A stretch of 64,000 bases of DNA from CAZHYV01 sp964537055. GTDB taxonomy: Bacteria > Myxococcota_A > Polyangia > Palsa-1104 > JAEUJZ01. A program made the position numbers and the translations under genes. The notes under the pieces were generated by a model that did no database searches, was not told the DNA's origin, and worked only from the letters and a program-made list of their open reading frames with translations. Of the stretch, positions 53,442 through 62,842 are shown in pieces. The stretch spans positions 124,001-188,000 of the forward strand of contig CAZHYV010000002.1 in the NCBI GenBank assembly GCA_964537055.1. Direction: 5' to 3'. Position 1 is the first letter of the stretch; every line of letters begins with the position of its first letter.

Positions 53442-54608
53442 ATGGTCCCAATCGCTTATAATGTCCGCAGTTTGTTCTTCCGAAAGGCGACCACCCTTGC
53501 CGCTCTGTTTGGCGTAGCCTTGGTTGTATTTGTACTTTCGGTCGCACTCATGCTCTCTAATGGTCTCCGTAAAACCCTCGGCACCTCAGGTCAGGCAGAC
53601 CGAGCGATCGTGCTCAGAAAAGGCAGCGATGCCGAAATGCCGAGCAGTATTGATGCCCCCGCTCTCTCCTTAATCCTTGCAGCCCCCGGAGTAAAGATGA
53701 ATGCTGATGCTACAGCCATGGGAGTAGGTGAAGTGGTCGTCGTGATCACGATGGACAAAGCAGGACAAGAGGGAATCTCAAACGTCCAGATCCGAGGTAC
53801 CACGGAGCAGGGAATCAAATTCCGTCCCGAGATTAAACTTATTGAAGGGAGGCTGTTTCAGCCAGGTTCGGATGAAGTTATTATAGGTAAGCGCCTTCGG
53901 GGTCGGTTTGTCGGTCTTGACGTAGGCCAATCGTTCGATTTGCGAAAGAACCGTCCTGTGAAAGTTGTAGGCGTGTTTGAATCGGATGGGTCCTCGTATG
54001 AGTCTGAAGTGTTAGGCGATCTAGATACAGTACGTTCCTCCTTTGGGAGACAAGGTCTTTTTTCCTCGGTACGGGTACAGCTTGAATCTGCCAGCAAATT
54101 TGATGCATTTCAAGCAACCATCTCTCAAGATAAACGGCTAGGGTTAGAGGCAATGCGCGAGGACGAATACTATAAGAAGCAGTCTGAGGGCACTTCTATT
54201 TTTATCAATGCTCTTGGCATTAGCATTTCCGCCATCTTCTCCATTGCAGCGATCATTGGTGCAATGATTACCATGTACGCCTCGATAGCAAGTCGTGGAC
54301 GAGAAATTGGCACATTGCGAGCACTTGGGTTTTCTCGGCTTAGCATCTTAGTCTCTTTCCTTTTCGAAACACTGCTTTTGGCTTTAGGCGGGGGTCTATT
54401 TGGGATTGCTGCTGCATCTCTGCTTGGCTTCGTTAAATTCTCGATGATGAACTTTGCCAGCTTTTCCGAGATCGTGTTTACGTTTACCCCTACAGCCAAA
54501 ACCTTAATCACGGCTCTCATTTTTGCAGGAGGCGTCGGGATGATTGCTGGATTTTTGCCTGCTGTGCGTGCAGCAAGAACGCCCCCTTTAAAAGCAATGC
54601 GAGAATAA
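53442..54608 (+). CDS. ABC transporter permease, FtsX family (second)
   Basis: 388 residues, the same layout as the preceding permease: N-terminal helix (FFRKATTLAALFGVALVVFVLSVALML), periplasmic domain with GIKFRPEIKLIEGRLFQPGSDEVIIGKRL, then C-terminal helices (MYASIASRGREIGTLRALGFSRLSILV, LPAVRAARTPPLKAMRE). Only four bases separate it from the first permease. The two proteins likely form a heterodimer rather than the usual MacB homodimer. The cargo is unknown; an efflux or lipoprotein-sorting role is inferred. Confidence 0.9.
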   Translation: MVPIAYNVRSLFFRKATTLAALFGVALVVFVLSVALMLSNGLRKTLGTSGQADRAIVLRKGSDAEMPSSIDAPALSLILAAPGVKMNADATAMGVGEVVVVITMDKAGQEGISNVQIRGTTEQGIKFRPEIKLIEGRLFQPGSDEVIIGKRLRGRFVGLDVGQSFDLRKNRPVKVVGVFESDGSSYESEVLGDLDTVRSSFGRQGLFSSVRVQLESASKFDAFQATISQDKRLGLEAMREDEYYKKQSEGTSIFINALGISISAIFSIAAIIGAMITMYASIASRGREIGTLRALGFSRLSILVSFLFETLLLALGGGLFGIAAASLLGFVKFSMMNFASFSEIVFTFTPTAKTLITALIFAGGVGMIAGFLPAVRAARTPPLKAMRE

Positions 54609-54747
54609 GCCAAACTATTTCCTCTCTCAAAGTCATTCTCTCCCTTCCTACCTCCCCTTTTCAACTATTTCCAAAGGTCGGCTCAGTTACGAGAAATTCG
54701 AATGAGAGCAAAGCTACACTTTCTCTAAAGCTGATGCTACTATCCTA

Positions 54748-55503
54748 ATGATGAACCCATTACACTCTTTCCTCAGATCCTTTTTCTCTCAGTTTTCTTT
54801 ACAGATTTTCTTTTTAGGAATCGTTCCTTTCGGGGTATGTGCTAAAGAGAACCGTGCATCTCGTAAGTTCTATAGCGTAAATGAACGTATTCTTCAGTAC
54901 GAAGCAGACGTAAAAAAGCGTCTCCTCAAAGCATTTCAAACAGCAAACGTCAGCTATCCCCCCAAAGCCGTGGTGCTTAGTTACTCAAAGCAAGAACAAA
55001 TGCTATCCCTCTATGCTGAAGGTGATGATCAACCGCTGACCTTCATCAAATCCTACCCTGTGCTTGCAGCCAGCGGAGAAAAAGGTCCTAAATTGAGGGA
55101 AGGAGACCTGCAAGTTCCCGAGGGAATCTACCGTATCGAAGCGTTAAATCCTAACAGCCTCTACCATTTGTCCCTACGGGTCAACTACCCCAACGCTTTT
55201 GACCTAGCCCACGCAAAACAAGAGGGAAGAACAAGACTAGGGGGAGATATCATGATCCATGGGAAAGATGTATCGATTGGTTGTATCGCCATTGGAGACC
55301 TAGGCATTGAAGAACTATTTATCTTGGCTGCAAAATCCAACTACTCCTCTTGGAAAGTGGTCCTAAGTCCTTGTCCCCTGCAAGATAGCGCCTGCTGGAA
55401 ACAGCTTCCTAAAAACCCCTCTTGGCTCCCAGAACTTTATTCAAGAATTAAACAGGAACTGGCGCTGCTTCCGCTAGCAAAGTCTCCCCATGGGAAAAAA
55501 TAG
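54748..55503 (+). CDS. YafK-like L,D-transpeptidase family protein
   Basis: 251 residues. Sec signal of about 32 residues, then a YkuD-type domain ending in MIHGKDVSIGCIAIGDLGIEEL, which holds the catalytic HxxxxSxGC (Cys about 177) and trailing acidic residue. Such enzymes make or cleave 3-3 cross-links or lipoprotein anchors in peptidoglycan. The start ATG at 54748 may be one of two tandem Met codons. Located after the ABC exporter operon with 139 bp between; independent expression is likely. Confidence 0.88.
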   Translation: MMNPLHSFLRSFFSQFSLQIFFLGIVPFGVCAKENRASRKFYSVNERILQYEADVKKRLLKAFQTANVSYPPKAVVLSYSKQEQMLSLYAEGDDQPLTFIKSYPVLAASGEKGPKLREGDLQVPEGIYRIEALNPNSLYHLSLRVNYPNAFDLAHAKQEGRTRLGGDIMIHGKDVSIGCIAIGDLGIEELFILAAKSNYSSWKVVLSPCPLQDSACWKQLPKNPSWLPELYSRIKQELALLPLAKSPHGKK

Positions 55504-55577
55504 CTCTGCTGGGAAGCAGCCCTCAGGGTGCTTTTACTCTCGGACCAGTGCCCCTAAAGGGCGAGGTACCACATCCT

Positions 55578-56297
55578 CTATGGCTTTCTTGGAGACTGCT
55601 GGGGGCGAATGATGATCTCGGTCGGACATGAGGTTTTGGGAAATGCCAGCACGAACCGAACCGCCTGGGCCACATCCTCAGGCTGAATCATCTTGCTTCG
55701 GATCAGCTCAGGCTCATCATCCACCATCTCTGTCGCGACGTACCCTGGACAGATCGTGCACACCTTAATCTTCTTTTCCCGCACATCTTCAAAGAGGGCA
55801 GAGGAAAATCCAACCAACCCAAATTTTGATGCGCAGTAGGACGCATGCCCTGAAGAAGCCATCTTCCCGGAGATAGAAGCAATATTGATAATGCTTCCAG
55901 ACTCATGACGACCTAAATAAGGGAGCGCATATTTACATAATCCCATCACCGCCCGAAGATTTACATCCAAGGTAAATTCCCAAGCACTCAGATCTGCTTC
56001 CTCAATCGATTTGTGGTCTAAAAAGACCCCTGCGTTGTTGATGAGCGAATGAAGTCCTCCAAGACGCCTCCACGTCTGCTCAATAACCCACTTCCATGTT
56101 TCTGGTTGCTCCAAATGGCAAGCTAAGGAGATCACCTTTACCCCTTGCTCGCTGCATTCTTGTTCAACCTCCTTCAGCGCCGATTCTGTCCTAGCCACAA
56201 GCGCGAGATGCATTCCCTCGCGGGCAAGCACATTGGCAATGGCTCGACCAATTCCCCGACTGGCTCCAGTGATAAGGGCAACTTGATTTTTTAACAT
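55578..56297 (-). CDS. Short-chain dehydrogenase/reductase
   Basis: 239 residues, classical SDR: TGASRGIGRAIA (nucleotide-binding, about 10), NNAGVF (about 90) and the YCASK catalytic motif (about 153). ATG at 56297 is set by AAAGGAG eight bases upstream; a TTG 18 bases upstream is the alternative. Substrate unknown; the ending EIIIRP and C-terminal extension are not diagnostic. Convergent with the transpeptidase gene. Confidence 0.92.
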   Translation of the reverse strand: MLKNQVALITGASRGIGRAIANVLAREGMHLALVARTESALKEVEQECSEQGVKVISLACHLEQPETWKWVIEQTWRRLGGLHSLINNAGVFLDHKSIEEADLSAWEFTLDVNLRAVMGLCKYALPYLGRHESGSIINIASISGKMASSGHASYCASKFGLVGFSSALFEDVREKKIKVCTICPGYVATEMVDDEPELIRSKMIQPEDVAQAVRFVLAFPKTSCPTEIIIRPQQSPRKP

Positions 56298-56563
56298 GGA
56301 TAGGCTCCTTTTCAATCGATAGAAATTCTGCAGGGCGAGTCAACCACCGATTTAGCAAAATGTATCTCTTCTCTGGAAGATGGATGTCTATCCTGACTAT
56401 GTATGATCTGTCAAGGTATTGAAATATAAATATTTTCTTCGGTTGGTTTAGGGTAGCAAAGGGATGCTATACGATAGATATTCACATGCCTTGAGAGATT
56501 GTCACCATCAGCCTCCCCAGGCAATTTGGCCAGTTAATTTAGCTTATCTACCTGCGCCCAATT

Positions 56564-57499
56564 TCATTGGTTCTGAAGCTCACTCCCACCCCACTCTACG
56601 ACCACAAAGCCTTTGCGCTCGAAGGGTGAAAGTTGCTGAGGAGTCACTGGGAAGGGTACGTCTACCCTCTGGAATACCATAAACACACGCAGCAATGAAT
56701 CTGGCTTGGGCGTGATCGTAAGGGAGGCGGTGTCTGTGTACGCCTTTCCAACAAACTGGATAAAATTATAAGGGTTACGTTCCATGTAGGGAAGCCAGTA
56801 TACAATAAACTCGTTCGCTTCTCTGTCCGTAAGACCAAGCTCTGCGAGTGTCTTCTGCAGGAAGGACACCGTTTCGGACCCTGGTACCATAAATCCATAA
56901 GAGCGATCGATGCTAATCGGTTTGTCCGCAAACCCTTCCCAGAAGAGATAACCGTACTCTCGACGATCAGCCAGGTTGAAAAGCACCCCCTCTGGTGAAG
57001 CGAGAACCCGCCACCCATGGAGAGCAGGATCATACGTAGGATAATGGGACACAAGCCTTCCCTGATAATCAAGCTGAACAAGGACCTCTTGCGCTTTGGG
57101 AGGGTACAAATAAATGACGGGCTTCCTTGGAGCTTGCATCCCTATGGGGTTGGGATCTTCATTCCCATTTGAGGCTGGTGTCACAAAGGTACATGCTTCC
57201 ACTTTGCCTTGGTATTTCTTAAGAAGAGCAGCCGTACTTTGTAAAAATGCTTCCTTAGACGATTCTTTGGTTTGAAGAGCAGAACAAGGGGATTTACAGC
57301 TTAACGTAACTCCTAATAGCGGTTCGATTCCTTGCTTATGAAACGCAATCAGGGCTTGTTTGTGTTTCTTCGGTGATGGGAAACTTACCTGGCAGTAGCT
57401 TTGTAAAGAGAGTCGGTTGTCTGCAGAGGACAACTGCTTTAATAAAAGAATGGAACCTACCAAAATGACAGCGTGAAGCAACCCGTAGAACGTCCTCAT
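56564..57499 (-). CDS. KPVIYLYP-motif exported protein
   Basis: 311 residues. Signal-like N-terminal hydrophobic segment (about 6-22), a Ser/Lys-rich linker, then a conserved block: KPVIYLYPPKAQEVLVQLDYQG (about 127), HGWRVLASPEGVL, YGYLFWEGFADKPI, NEFIVYWLPYMERNPYNFIQFVGKAY and a tail with VVVEWGG. I recall such proteins across Bacteroidetes, Firmicutes and Proteobacteria with no known function. The beta-rich pattern suggests an extracytoplasmic domain. It starts with ATG at 57499. 129 bp after it lies the DEAD-box gene upstream. Confidence 0.68.
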   Translation of the reverse strand: MRTFYGLLHAVILVGSILLLKQLSSADNRLSLQSYCQVSFPSPKKHKQALIAFHKQGIEPLLGVTLSCKSPCSALQTKESSKEAFLQSTAALLKKYQGKVEACTFVTPASNGNEDPNPIGMQAPRKPVIYLYPPKAQEVLVQLDYQGRLVSHYPTYDPALHGWRVLASPEGVLFNLADRREYGYLFWEGFADKPISIDRSYGFMVPGSETVSFLQKTLAELGLTDREANEFIVYWLPYMERNPYNFIQFVGKAYTDTASLTITPKPDSLLRVFMVFQRVDVPFPVTPQQLSPFERKGFVVVEWGGSELQNQ

Positions 57500-57628
57500 C
57501 GATATCTCCTCAAACCATTGGAATCTGGCGTTGACTCAAGTCTATCCTATTGGCTCTTTAGACTCGCGTCAAATATCTAAGTACGTCCTAACCTACATCA
57601 GATGCTGGAGAAATTTAGGATAAATCAT

Positions 57629-59461
57629 CTACCGTGAACGGACTGGTTTTTTCTTTGCCTCTTTTTTGAAAGAAGAGGCAAAAGATTTCTTTTTCTTAAA
57701 GTCCCCAGCAAAGGAAGAACCCTTTTTTATAGATGGTTTCTTACGAGGAAAGAAGGGAACATCTTCTTTGGAAACGTACTCCCCTGAAAACCCCTTCCCT
57801 TTAGGTTTAGAATCCTCAAACGAATTCTCATCGCGATGAAGGCCTTGTTTTTCTTTAGAAGGTCTCCCCCTCTCTTTATAAAAAGCACCCCCTCCAAAAG
57901 CAGAGTCCCTTCTTTCTTTGACTTCCCCTCTGCCTGCTGGCCTCTTCTCAGATCTTTTGCTGCGTCGCTCACTGCCATGTCCAGAGGATGGATCTTTTAG
58001 AAAGTCTGAAGCCTTGGGCCACAGTTCATCAGATTCATCCTTCTTCGAGCCAGCAAAGGACAACCTTCCTTTTGGCTGCTCTTCACCTCGCTTTGTTCCC
58101 GATGTGGGAGAGGAAGACGTGAGCAAAGAGATGGCGGCAGCGGCAAGCCGCACTGGGTCCTCTCCCTGCTGCTCAACAAATCGACCCACAAAATGGAGAG
58201 CATCGGCCAAATCGCCCTGGAGCTGTTCAACAAGTCGCTGCTGGAAACGCTCGTTCCGCTTGCTTACCACCATTTTTTGCGTAGGAACGGAAATCATCTC
58301 GATGGGCTTCTTGGTAAATCGCTCGATTTGTGCAAGCATGCCCCGTTCTCGGGGTGTGACAAAGAGGATCGAGATCCCAGACTTTCCTGCCCTTCCCGTA
58401 CGCCCAATTCGATGCGTATACACCTCTCCATCGTTGGGCATATCGTAGTTAATGACGTGACTGATGTGCTGTACGTCCAAACCTCGCGCAGCTACGTCGG
58501 TTGCGACTACAATCTCGGACTGTTTTGATTGCAGACGTCTTAGCACTTTCTGTCTTTCAGCCTGGGAAAGGTCGCTATGAAGAGCCTCTGCCCTGTATCC
58601 CCTTGCTAGTAGTTTCTCGGCAAGCTCCGACGCGCCTACCTTGGTACGGGTAAAAATGAGCACCGCCTCAATGGCCTCGACTTCTAACAGCCGCGTTACC
58701 GCTTCAAGCTTTTGGTAGTCTTGGACTACCAGACATTTCTGATCAATCGTCGAGACCGTCGCTGTTTTTTGCTCTATCTTTACATGAACAGGATTTTGCA
58801 AATACCGTTGTGCCATTGTCTTAATGGCAGGCGGAAAGGTTGCTGAAAACAGGGCAATCTGCCTATCTTCGGCGGGGGCTTGCTCCAAGATCCAGTTAAC
58901 GTCGTCGAAGAAGCCCATTTTTAGCATCTCATCCGCTTCATCAAGGACCAGGTATTTTGCATGCTCTAGCGAGAGCGTTCCCCGTTTTAGGTGATCGATC
59001 ACCCGTCCCGGGGTTCCCACAACCACCTGCACCCCTGCCTTTAAATGATCGAGCTGCTGCTTCATTGAGGCCCCGCCGTATATAGGAAGAATTTTTAACC
59101 GGCCCAGATCCTTTGCATAAGAATGGATGGCCTCGGCAACCTGCAGGGCAAGCTCACGGGTGGGGAGAAGCACCAGTGCCTGAACAACTTCTTTCTTAAG
59201 GTCGATCTTTTGCAACAGCGGAAGGCTAAAGGCTGCCGTTTTACCTGTACCAGTTTGAGCCTGCCCCATGACATCTCTTCCCTCAAGCAACGGAGGAATG
59301 GAACGGTTCTGGATGGGTGTTGGGCTCTCGTAGCCTAACTTTGTGATGGCTCGTAGGATGGCAGGAGTCAGCCCGAGCTCTTCGAAGGTATGTACGCTGG
59401 ATTCCTTGGTGGCTGGGGGTGTTTCTGTATCTGTAGTGTGAGGGTGTTTCTTTGTTGACAT
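57629..59461 (-). CDS. deaD: DEAD-box ATP-dependent RNA helicase (DeaD/CsdA type)
   Basis: 610 residues. Q motif ESPTPIQNRSIPPLL, Walker A AQTGTGKTAAF (about 68), VLDEADEMLKMGFF (about 175), SATFPP (about 206) and HRIGRTGRAGKSG (about 352) are intact. A CsdA-like RNA-binding middle is followed by a basic, Lys/Arg/Ser/Gly-rich tail of about 130 residues (KRSEKRPAGRGEVKERRD, FSGEYVSKEDVPFFPRKKP). Remodels structured RNA and ribosome intermediates. Start at ATG 59461. Confidence 0.95.
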   Translation of the reverse strand: MSTKKHPHTTDTETPPATKESSVHTFEELGLTPAILRAITKLGYESPTPIQNRSIPPLLEGRDVMGQAQTGTGKTAAFSLPLLQKIDLKKEVVQALVLLPTRELALQVAEAIHSYAKDLGRLKILPIYGGASMKQQLDHLKAGVQVVVGTPGRVIDHLKRGTLSLEHAKYLVLDEADEMLKMGFFDDVNWILEQAPAEDRQIALFSATFPPAIKTMAQRYLQNPVHVKIEQKTATVSTIDQKCLVVQDYQKLEAVTRLLEVEAIEAVLIFTRTKVGASELAEKLLARGYRAEALHSDLSQAERQKVLRRLQSKQSEIVVATDVAARGLDVQHISHVINYDMPNDGEVYTHRIGRTGRAGKSGISILFVTPRERGMLAQIERFTKKPIEMISVPTQKMVVSKRNERFQQRLVEQLQGDLADALHFVGRFVEQQGEDPVRLAAAAISLLTSSSPTSGTKRGEEQPKGRLSFAGSKKDESDELWPKASDFLKDPSSGHGSERRSKRSEKRPAGRGEVKERRDSAFGGGAFYKERGRPSKEKQGLHRDENSFEDSKPKGKGFSGEYVSKEDVPFFPRKKPSIKKGSSFAGDFKKKKSFASSFKKEAKKKPVRSR

Positions 59462-59734
59462 GGGTTCTCCAAATACGCTGTTCCCATCGATTTCTTAGGC
59501 AGCGGACTTTGATAAACTCGTCTCCCAATCAACACGGATGCAGCGAAAAAAGGTACTATTCCACACCGAGGTAAGAAATGCAAGCTTGATTAGGTATGCA
59601 TCGAGCAACATCTCGTGAGACATTAAGCTCCTAAGCGAGTACTATTTTTACAAAACATTAGATTCCGCACAAAGTTAGCTTTTTCTTGCGCTTTCTTCCT
59701 TTTGTACTATACCGAAGGATAGGAGTTAGATGAT
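59462..59734. other. Divergent spacer of deaD and small lipoprotein gene
   Basis: 273 bp with no supported gene. It contains GTACTAT at 59639-59645 and GTACTATA at 59704-59711 on the plus strand. The second, with TATACC at 59708-59713 and TTGCGC 16 bp upstream of that, is the probable promoter of the lipoprotein gene at 59735. Confidence 0.45.
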
Positions 59735-60166
59735 ATGAAAAATATTCTTACGTTTGTTTTACTAACAGGGGTTGCTCTTTCTCAAATCTCTTGTAAAAAG
59801 GGAGAGGCCTTTGATTGGCTTGAGCCTGCACCTGTTTCTTGCCAGGATGTGACGGGACCTGTAGAAATTCGTATTCAACGTGCAAACTTAACCCAAGGCA
59901 AAGATGGGTTTATTGAATTTGCTCTTTTTAATATGTGTTCACACTCTCAGCTTGAACATGTTCAGTTTCAGCAAGGCTCTACCATCATTGATATAAAACC
60001 AGCTGTGCAAGAGAACAAAAACCAACTTCCTCTTTACATAGTAACTTTGGGAGCAGGCACTCTAACTGGGTTTAACCTTGACCTTCCTATCGCGATGATT
60101 GTCTTTACCACCTCTGATTCAGATTCTCCTAGAATGGGCCAACTTCAATTTAGCGCCAAGAGCTAA
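59735..60166 (+). CDS. Small predicted lipoprotein
   Basis: 143 residues with MKN start and lipobox SQISC (Cys20). The mature part has a beta-rich pattern (PVEIRIQRANLTQGKDGFIEFALFN, HVQFQQGSTIIDIKPAV, LPIAMIVFTTS) like a small beta-sandwich, with a second pair of cysteines. No family recognised. Preceded by the AGGAG of the leader (about 14 bases upstream). Convergent with the TPR gene; a hairpin separates them. Confidence 0.72.
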   Translation: MKNILTFVLLTGVALSQISCKKGEAFDWLEPAPVSCQDVTGPVEIRIQRANLTQGKDGFIEFALFNMCSHSQLEHVQFQQGSTIIDIKPAVQENKNQLPLYIVTLGAGTLTGFNLDLPIAMIVFTTSDSDSPRMGQLQFSAKS

Positions 60167-60194
60167 ACAATCTTTTGACACAGTATTTCCTTAA

Positions 60195-60220
60195 AGAGAG
60201 CGGAGAAAATTCCGCTCTCT
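60195..60220. terminator. Bidirectional terminator hairpin
   Basis: AGAGAGCGGA and TCCGCTCTCT pair perfectly over ten bases with a 6-base loop, between the convergent lipoprotein and TPR genes. On the minus strand it is followed by TTTAAGG, on the plus strand by GATACTC. The stem is strong, the T-runs are short; bidirectional use is inferred. Confidence 0.65.
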
Positions 60221-60250
60221 GATACTCACGAAATTCTTATATCTCTCTTA

Positions 60251-60571
60251 TTATTCCATATCCTCGATCTGGGAAAGTGCCTGGGAAAGCTCCCCTTTAG
60301 CATGGTAATTTTGTGCCTTCTCAGCAACAAGGATTCCGTGCCGGTATACTTGTTTTGCCTCTTCGATACGGGCCATTTCTACAAGCAAGTTCCCGTGCAT
60401 CAGATACTGAGGAACATAGGCTGGAAATTCAGCAGCTAACTGCGTAAATGCTTGATTTGCTTCAGAAAAAAGACCTAGGCGTTTATATTCCATTGCAAGG
60501 CCATATTGGGAAAAAGGGTCCTTTGGATTGGTGGCAATAATGGTTCTGATTTCATCGATTCTCGAAGACAT
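60251..60571 (-). CDS. TPR protein, small
   Basis: 106 residues consisting of about two and a half TPR units: DPFSQYGLAMEYKRLGLFSEANQAFTQLAAEFP, YVPQYLMHGNLLVEMARIEEAKQVYRHGILVAEKA and HAKGELSQALSQIEDME. No signal peptide, so a cytosolic protein-protein interaction role. 82 bp after the APC permease gene, on the same strand. Function otherwise unknown. Confidence 0.75.
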   Translation of the reverse strand: MSSRIDEIRTIIATNPKDPFSQYGLAMEYKRLGLFSEANQAFTQLAAEFPAYVPQYLMHGNLLVEMARIEEAKQVYRHGILVAEKAQNYHAKGELSQALSQIEDME

Positions 60572-60652
60572 AATAAGCCCCTTGTCATCCCTTTAGCTAC
60601 CTCCCTCGTAGGAGTTAGCCGTTCAACCCGTTCCTTGGATTCCTTACCCCAC

Positions 60653-62035
60653 TTAAATCTCTCCACCCGACTCTGTTTTCTCACCTTTTGGGAGAATGGT
60701 TTTCCAAACGAGGCTAATCAAAAGCCCCATCACAATTGCACTCCCAGCGACGACCCATTCCATTTTACCAACGCCCGCTAAAAACGCTGTGCATCCCACA
60801 ATCGCAATGATCGGAATGACCGGGCCAAAAGGGATTACAAAACCGCCAGGCTCTTTCATCTGCGATTTTCTTCGAAGAATAAGCACAGCAACGCACGTTG
60901 ATAGGTACTGAATCACCACAGCAATGTTCGAGAGATCGGCCAGCTGAGCAAACCCACCAAACTGGACAAAAAACAGTGTCAGTCCCGTTAGTACAATGGT
61001 AGCAGCCACAAGCGTCCCCCGTTTGGGCGAGCGCGCATAAAGCACTTTGGGCAAAAATCCATCTTGAGCAAAAGACTCTAAGTAGCGTGGACCCACGAGT
61101 GCACTTGCCGAGCAGTACCCAATCGCCGAGATCAAAAATGCTAATTCCATCAGCCGTTTTCCCACAGGCCCGGCAAAGGTTCTCGCCGCATCCACAAGAG
61201 CATTTGACGAGGACTGCAAGCTATCAGCTGTTCCCCCAGCAACGGTCTGAACGAGAATATAAAGGAGCATCACAAACAAAACACTAAGTCCAAGGGCCCA
61301 CGGAATGGTACGCCGTGGATTTCGGACTTCACCAGCAGGCACTGAAACATATTCGACGCCGGTCATGGCAAACAGTGCGGTAAACGAGGCCGCCAAAATG
61401 CCGGTGGATTCATACTGATTTGTATCTGGGTCAAGAGCAGGCATGGGAGCCATCAGCAGCTTTCCCCACTTGATGAAAAAGATACCCACCCCAATAAACA
61501 GGAGAAGACTTACAATTTTCACTGCGCTAATCAGCGAACTGGTCTTTGCTCCAAACTGGACCCCAAGAATGTTAATCCCCCCAAAGAGGACCACCATAAA
61601 TCCTCCAATAAAGGTTGCTAACATTTTTGGATCCGTTTTTAGAGAAAACGTTTGAACGATAGGCTGCATGATCCAATCGGTGCGGACAAGCTGCTCACCA
61701 AAGCCTTTGGCGACCGCAGCATACCCCAAAATCACACTCAGCAGAATGACCCAGCCCACCGCGAAGCCGATGTACGGACCAAACGCCTCGTAAGCATACC
61801 GATACGGCCCTCCCGATCGCTCTGTACGAGCAGCAGCCTCGGCAAAACAGAGCGCTACAAGCGAGCAGATCACTCCGGTTAGCAGCCATGCCAAAGGAGC
61901 TTTTCCGCCAGCCTGCCGCCAAACTTTTGCCGTGAGAAGAAAAATCCCAGATCCAATAATGCCGTTGACACCTAAGCCAAGACAATCGAGCAGCGTCAAT
62001 TGCCTTTTCGGAGAAAGAGCCTGCGCCTGTTCCAT
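60653..62035 (-). CDS. APC-family amino-acid permease
   Basis: 460 residues with about 12 membrane segments. TLLDCLGLGVNGIIGSGIFLLTAKVW (TM1 with the GIIGSGIF substrate motif), LTGVICSLVALCFAEAAAR, and WAL GLSVLF segments place it in the APC superfamily (amino-acid/polyamine importers). Start MEQAQALSPKRQLT at 62035; a GTG at 62071 is an alternative without a clear ribosome-binding site either. Substrate cannot be told. The outer-membrane protein gene lies 126 bp upstream on the same strand. Confidence 0.9.
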   Translation of the reverse strand: MEQAQALSPKRQLTLLDCLGLGVNGIIGSGIFLLTAKVWRQAGGKAPLAWLLTGVICSLVALCFAEAAARTERSGGPYRYAYEAFGPYIGFAVGWVILLSVILGYAAVAKGFGEQLVRTDWIMQPIVQTFSLKTDPKMLATFIGGFMVVLFGGINILGVQFGAKTSSLISAVKIVSLLLFIGVGIFFIKWGKLLMAPMPALDPDTNQYESTGILAASFTALFAMTGVEYVSVPAGEVRNPRRTIPWALGLSVLFVMLLYILVQTVAGGTADSLQSSSNALVDAARTFAGPVGKRLMELAFLISAIGYCSASALVGPRYLESFAQDGFLPKVLYARSPKRGTLVAATIVLTGLTLFFVQFGGFAQLADLSNIAVVIQYLSTCVAVLILRRKSQMKEPGGFVIPFGPVIPIIAIVGCTAFLAGVGKMEWVVAGSAIVMGLLISLVWKTILPKGEKTESGGEI

Positions 62036-62161
62036 AGGGCGTGAGCATACCAAATTCTTTCTGAGATTCACGCAGAAAATGAAAGAAAATATCTTCTTTC
62101 GCTTTTAGAGGGATAGGGTCGCTCGTTTTCTAAGAGATTTAGTGCTGGATAGAGGAAAGGG

Positions 62162-62842
62162 TTAAAAACCAAGCAGGTTGAACCGGAACCCGGCCCTGAG
62201 AAAAAAGTGAGGGCCGTGCGGTTTGTTACGGAAATCATCCATATTAGGCATACGAACCGAATCAAACCCGGTCACGTGGTACCCGATCACAGCGCTCGCA
62301 AAAAAGCTGAAAACCTGTTTTGTGATGGGAAGTTCCAAAACCGCTTCTGCTTCGCCTGTAAACCCAAATTTTGAGATTTGGTCCACGTTGATCGGAATCT
62401 GAGGACTCAGCCCAAGGCCAAATACAATTCCACCCAAAATGTTTAAATGCAAAACCACCCCTGAATTATTGATGGGCCGAAAATGAAACCCACCAACCAG
62501 CTGACCCAAAGTTCCGCTAAATTTCCCTCCCTCATTCAGATTCAAATACTGATCGAATCGAAGCTGGGTTGTAAAGATAAGTACATCAAGGCCCGCTCGT
62601 CCACCGACATGGAATCCCATATTATATGCAGTGTGCTGACTTCGGTAAAGTTCTTCTCCCTGGTAGTTTGAGCCTTCAGGAAGTCCGATCACTCCCGAAG
62701 CTACCATCCCAGGATAAGCATCCAAGTACAGATTTAAAATTTTTGCTTCAGCTTTAGGGCTGAATGCAAAAATGGATAGTACAAAAAATCCAAAAAGAGT
62801 AGGAAGAAGAAAGCGTGAAAATAGAAGAGATTTGGTTTTCAT
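62162..62842 (-). CDS. Predicted outer-membrane barrel protein
   Basis: 226 residues. Clear Sec signal peptide (FLLPTLFGFFVLSIFAFSPKAEA, about 33 residues), then alternating strands (MGFHVGGRAGLDVLIFTTQLRFDQYL, LGQLVGGFHFRPIN, VFSFFASAVIGYHVTGFD) and an end FFLRAGFRFNLLGF with terminal Phe, typical of barrels. No family recognised. Promoter not resolved. Confidence 0.72.
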   Translation of the reverse strand: MKTKSLLFSRFLLPTLFGFFVLSIFAFSPKAEAKILNLYLDAYPGMVASGVIGLPEGSNYQGEELYRSQHTAYNMGFHVGGRAGLDVLIFTTQLRFDQYLNLNEGGKFSGTLGQLVGGFHFRPINNSGVVLHLNILGGIVFGLGLSPQIPINVDQISKFGFTGEAEAVLELPITKQVFSFFASAVIGYHVTGFDSVRMPNMDDFRNKPHGPHFFLRAGFRFNLLGF

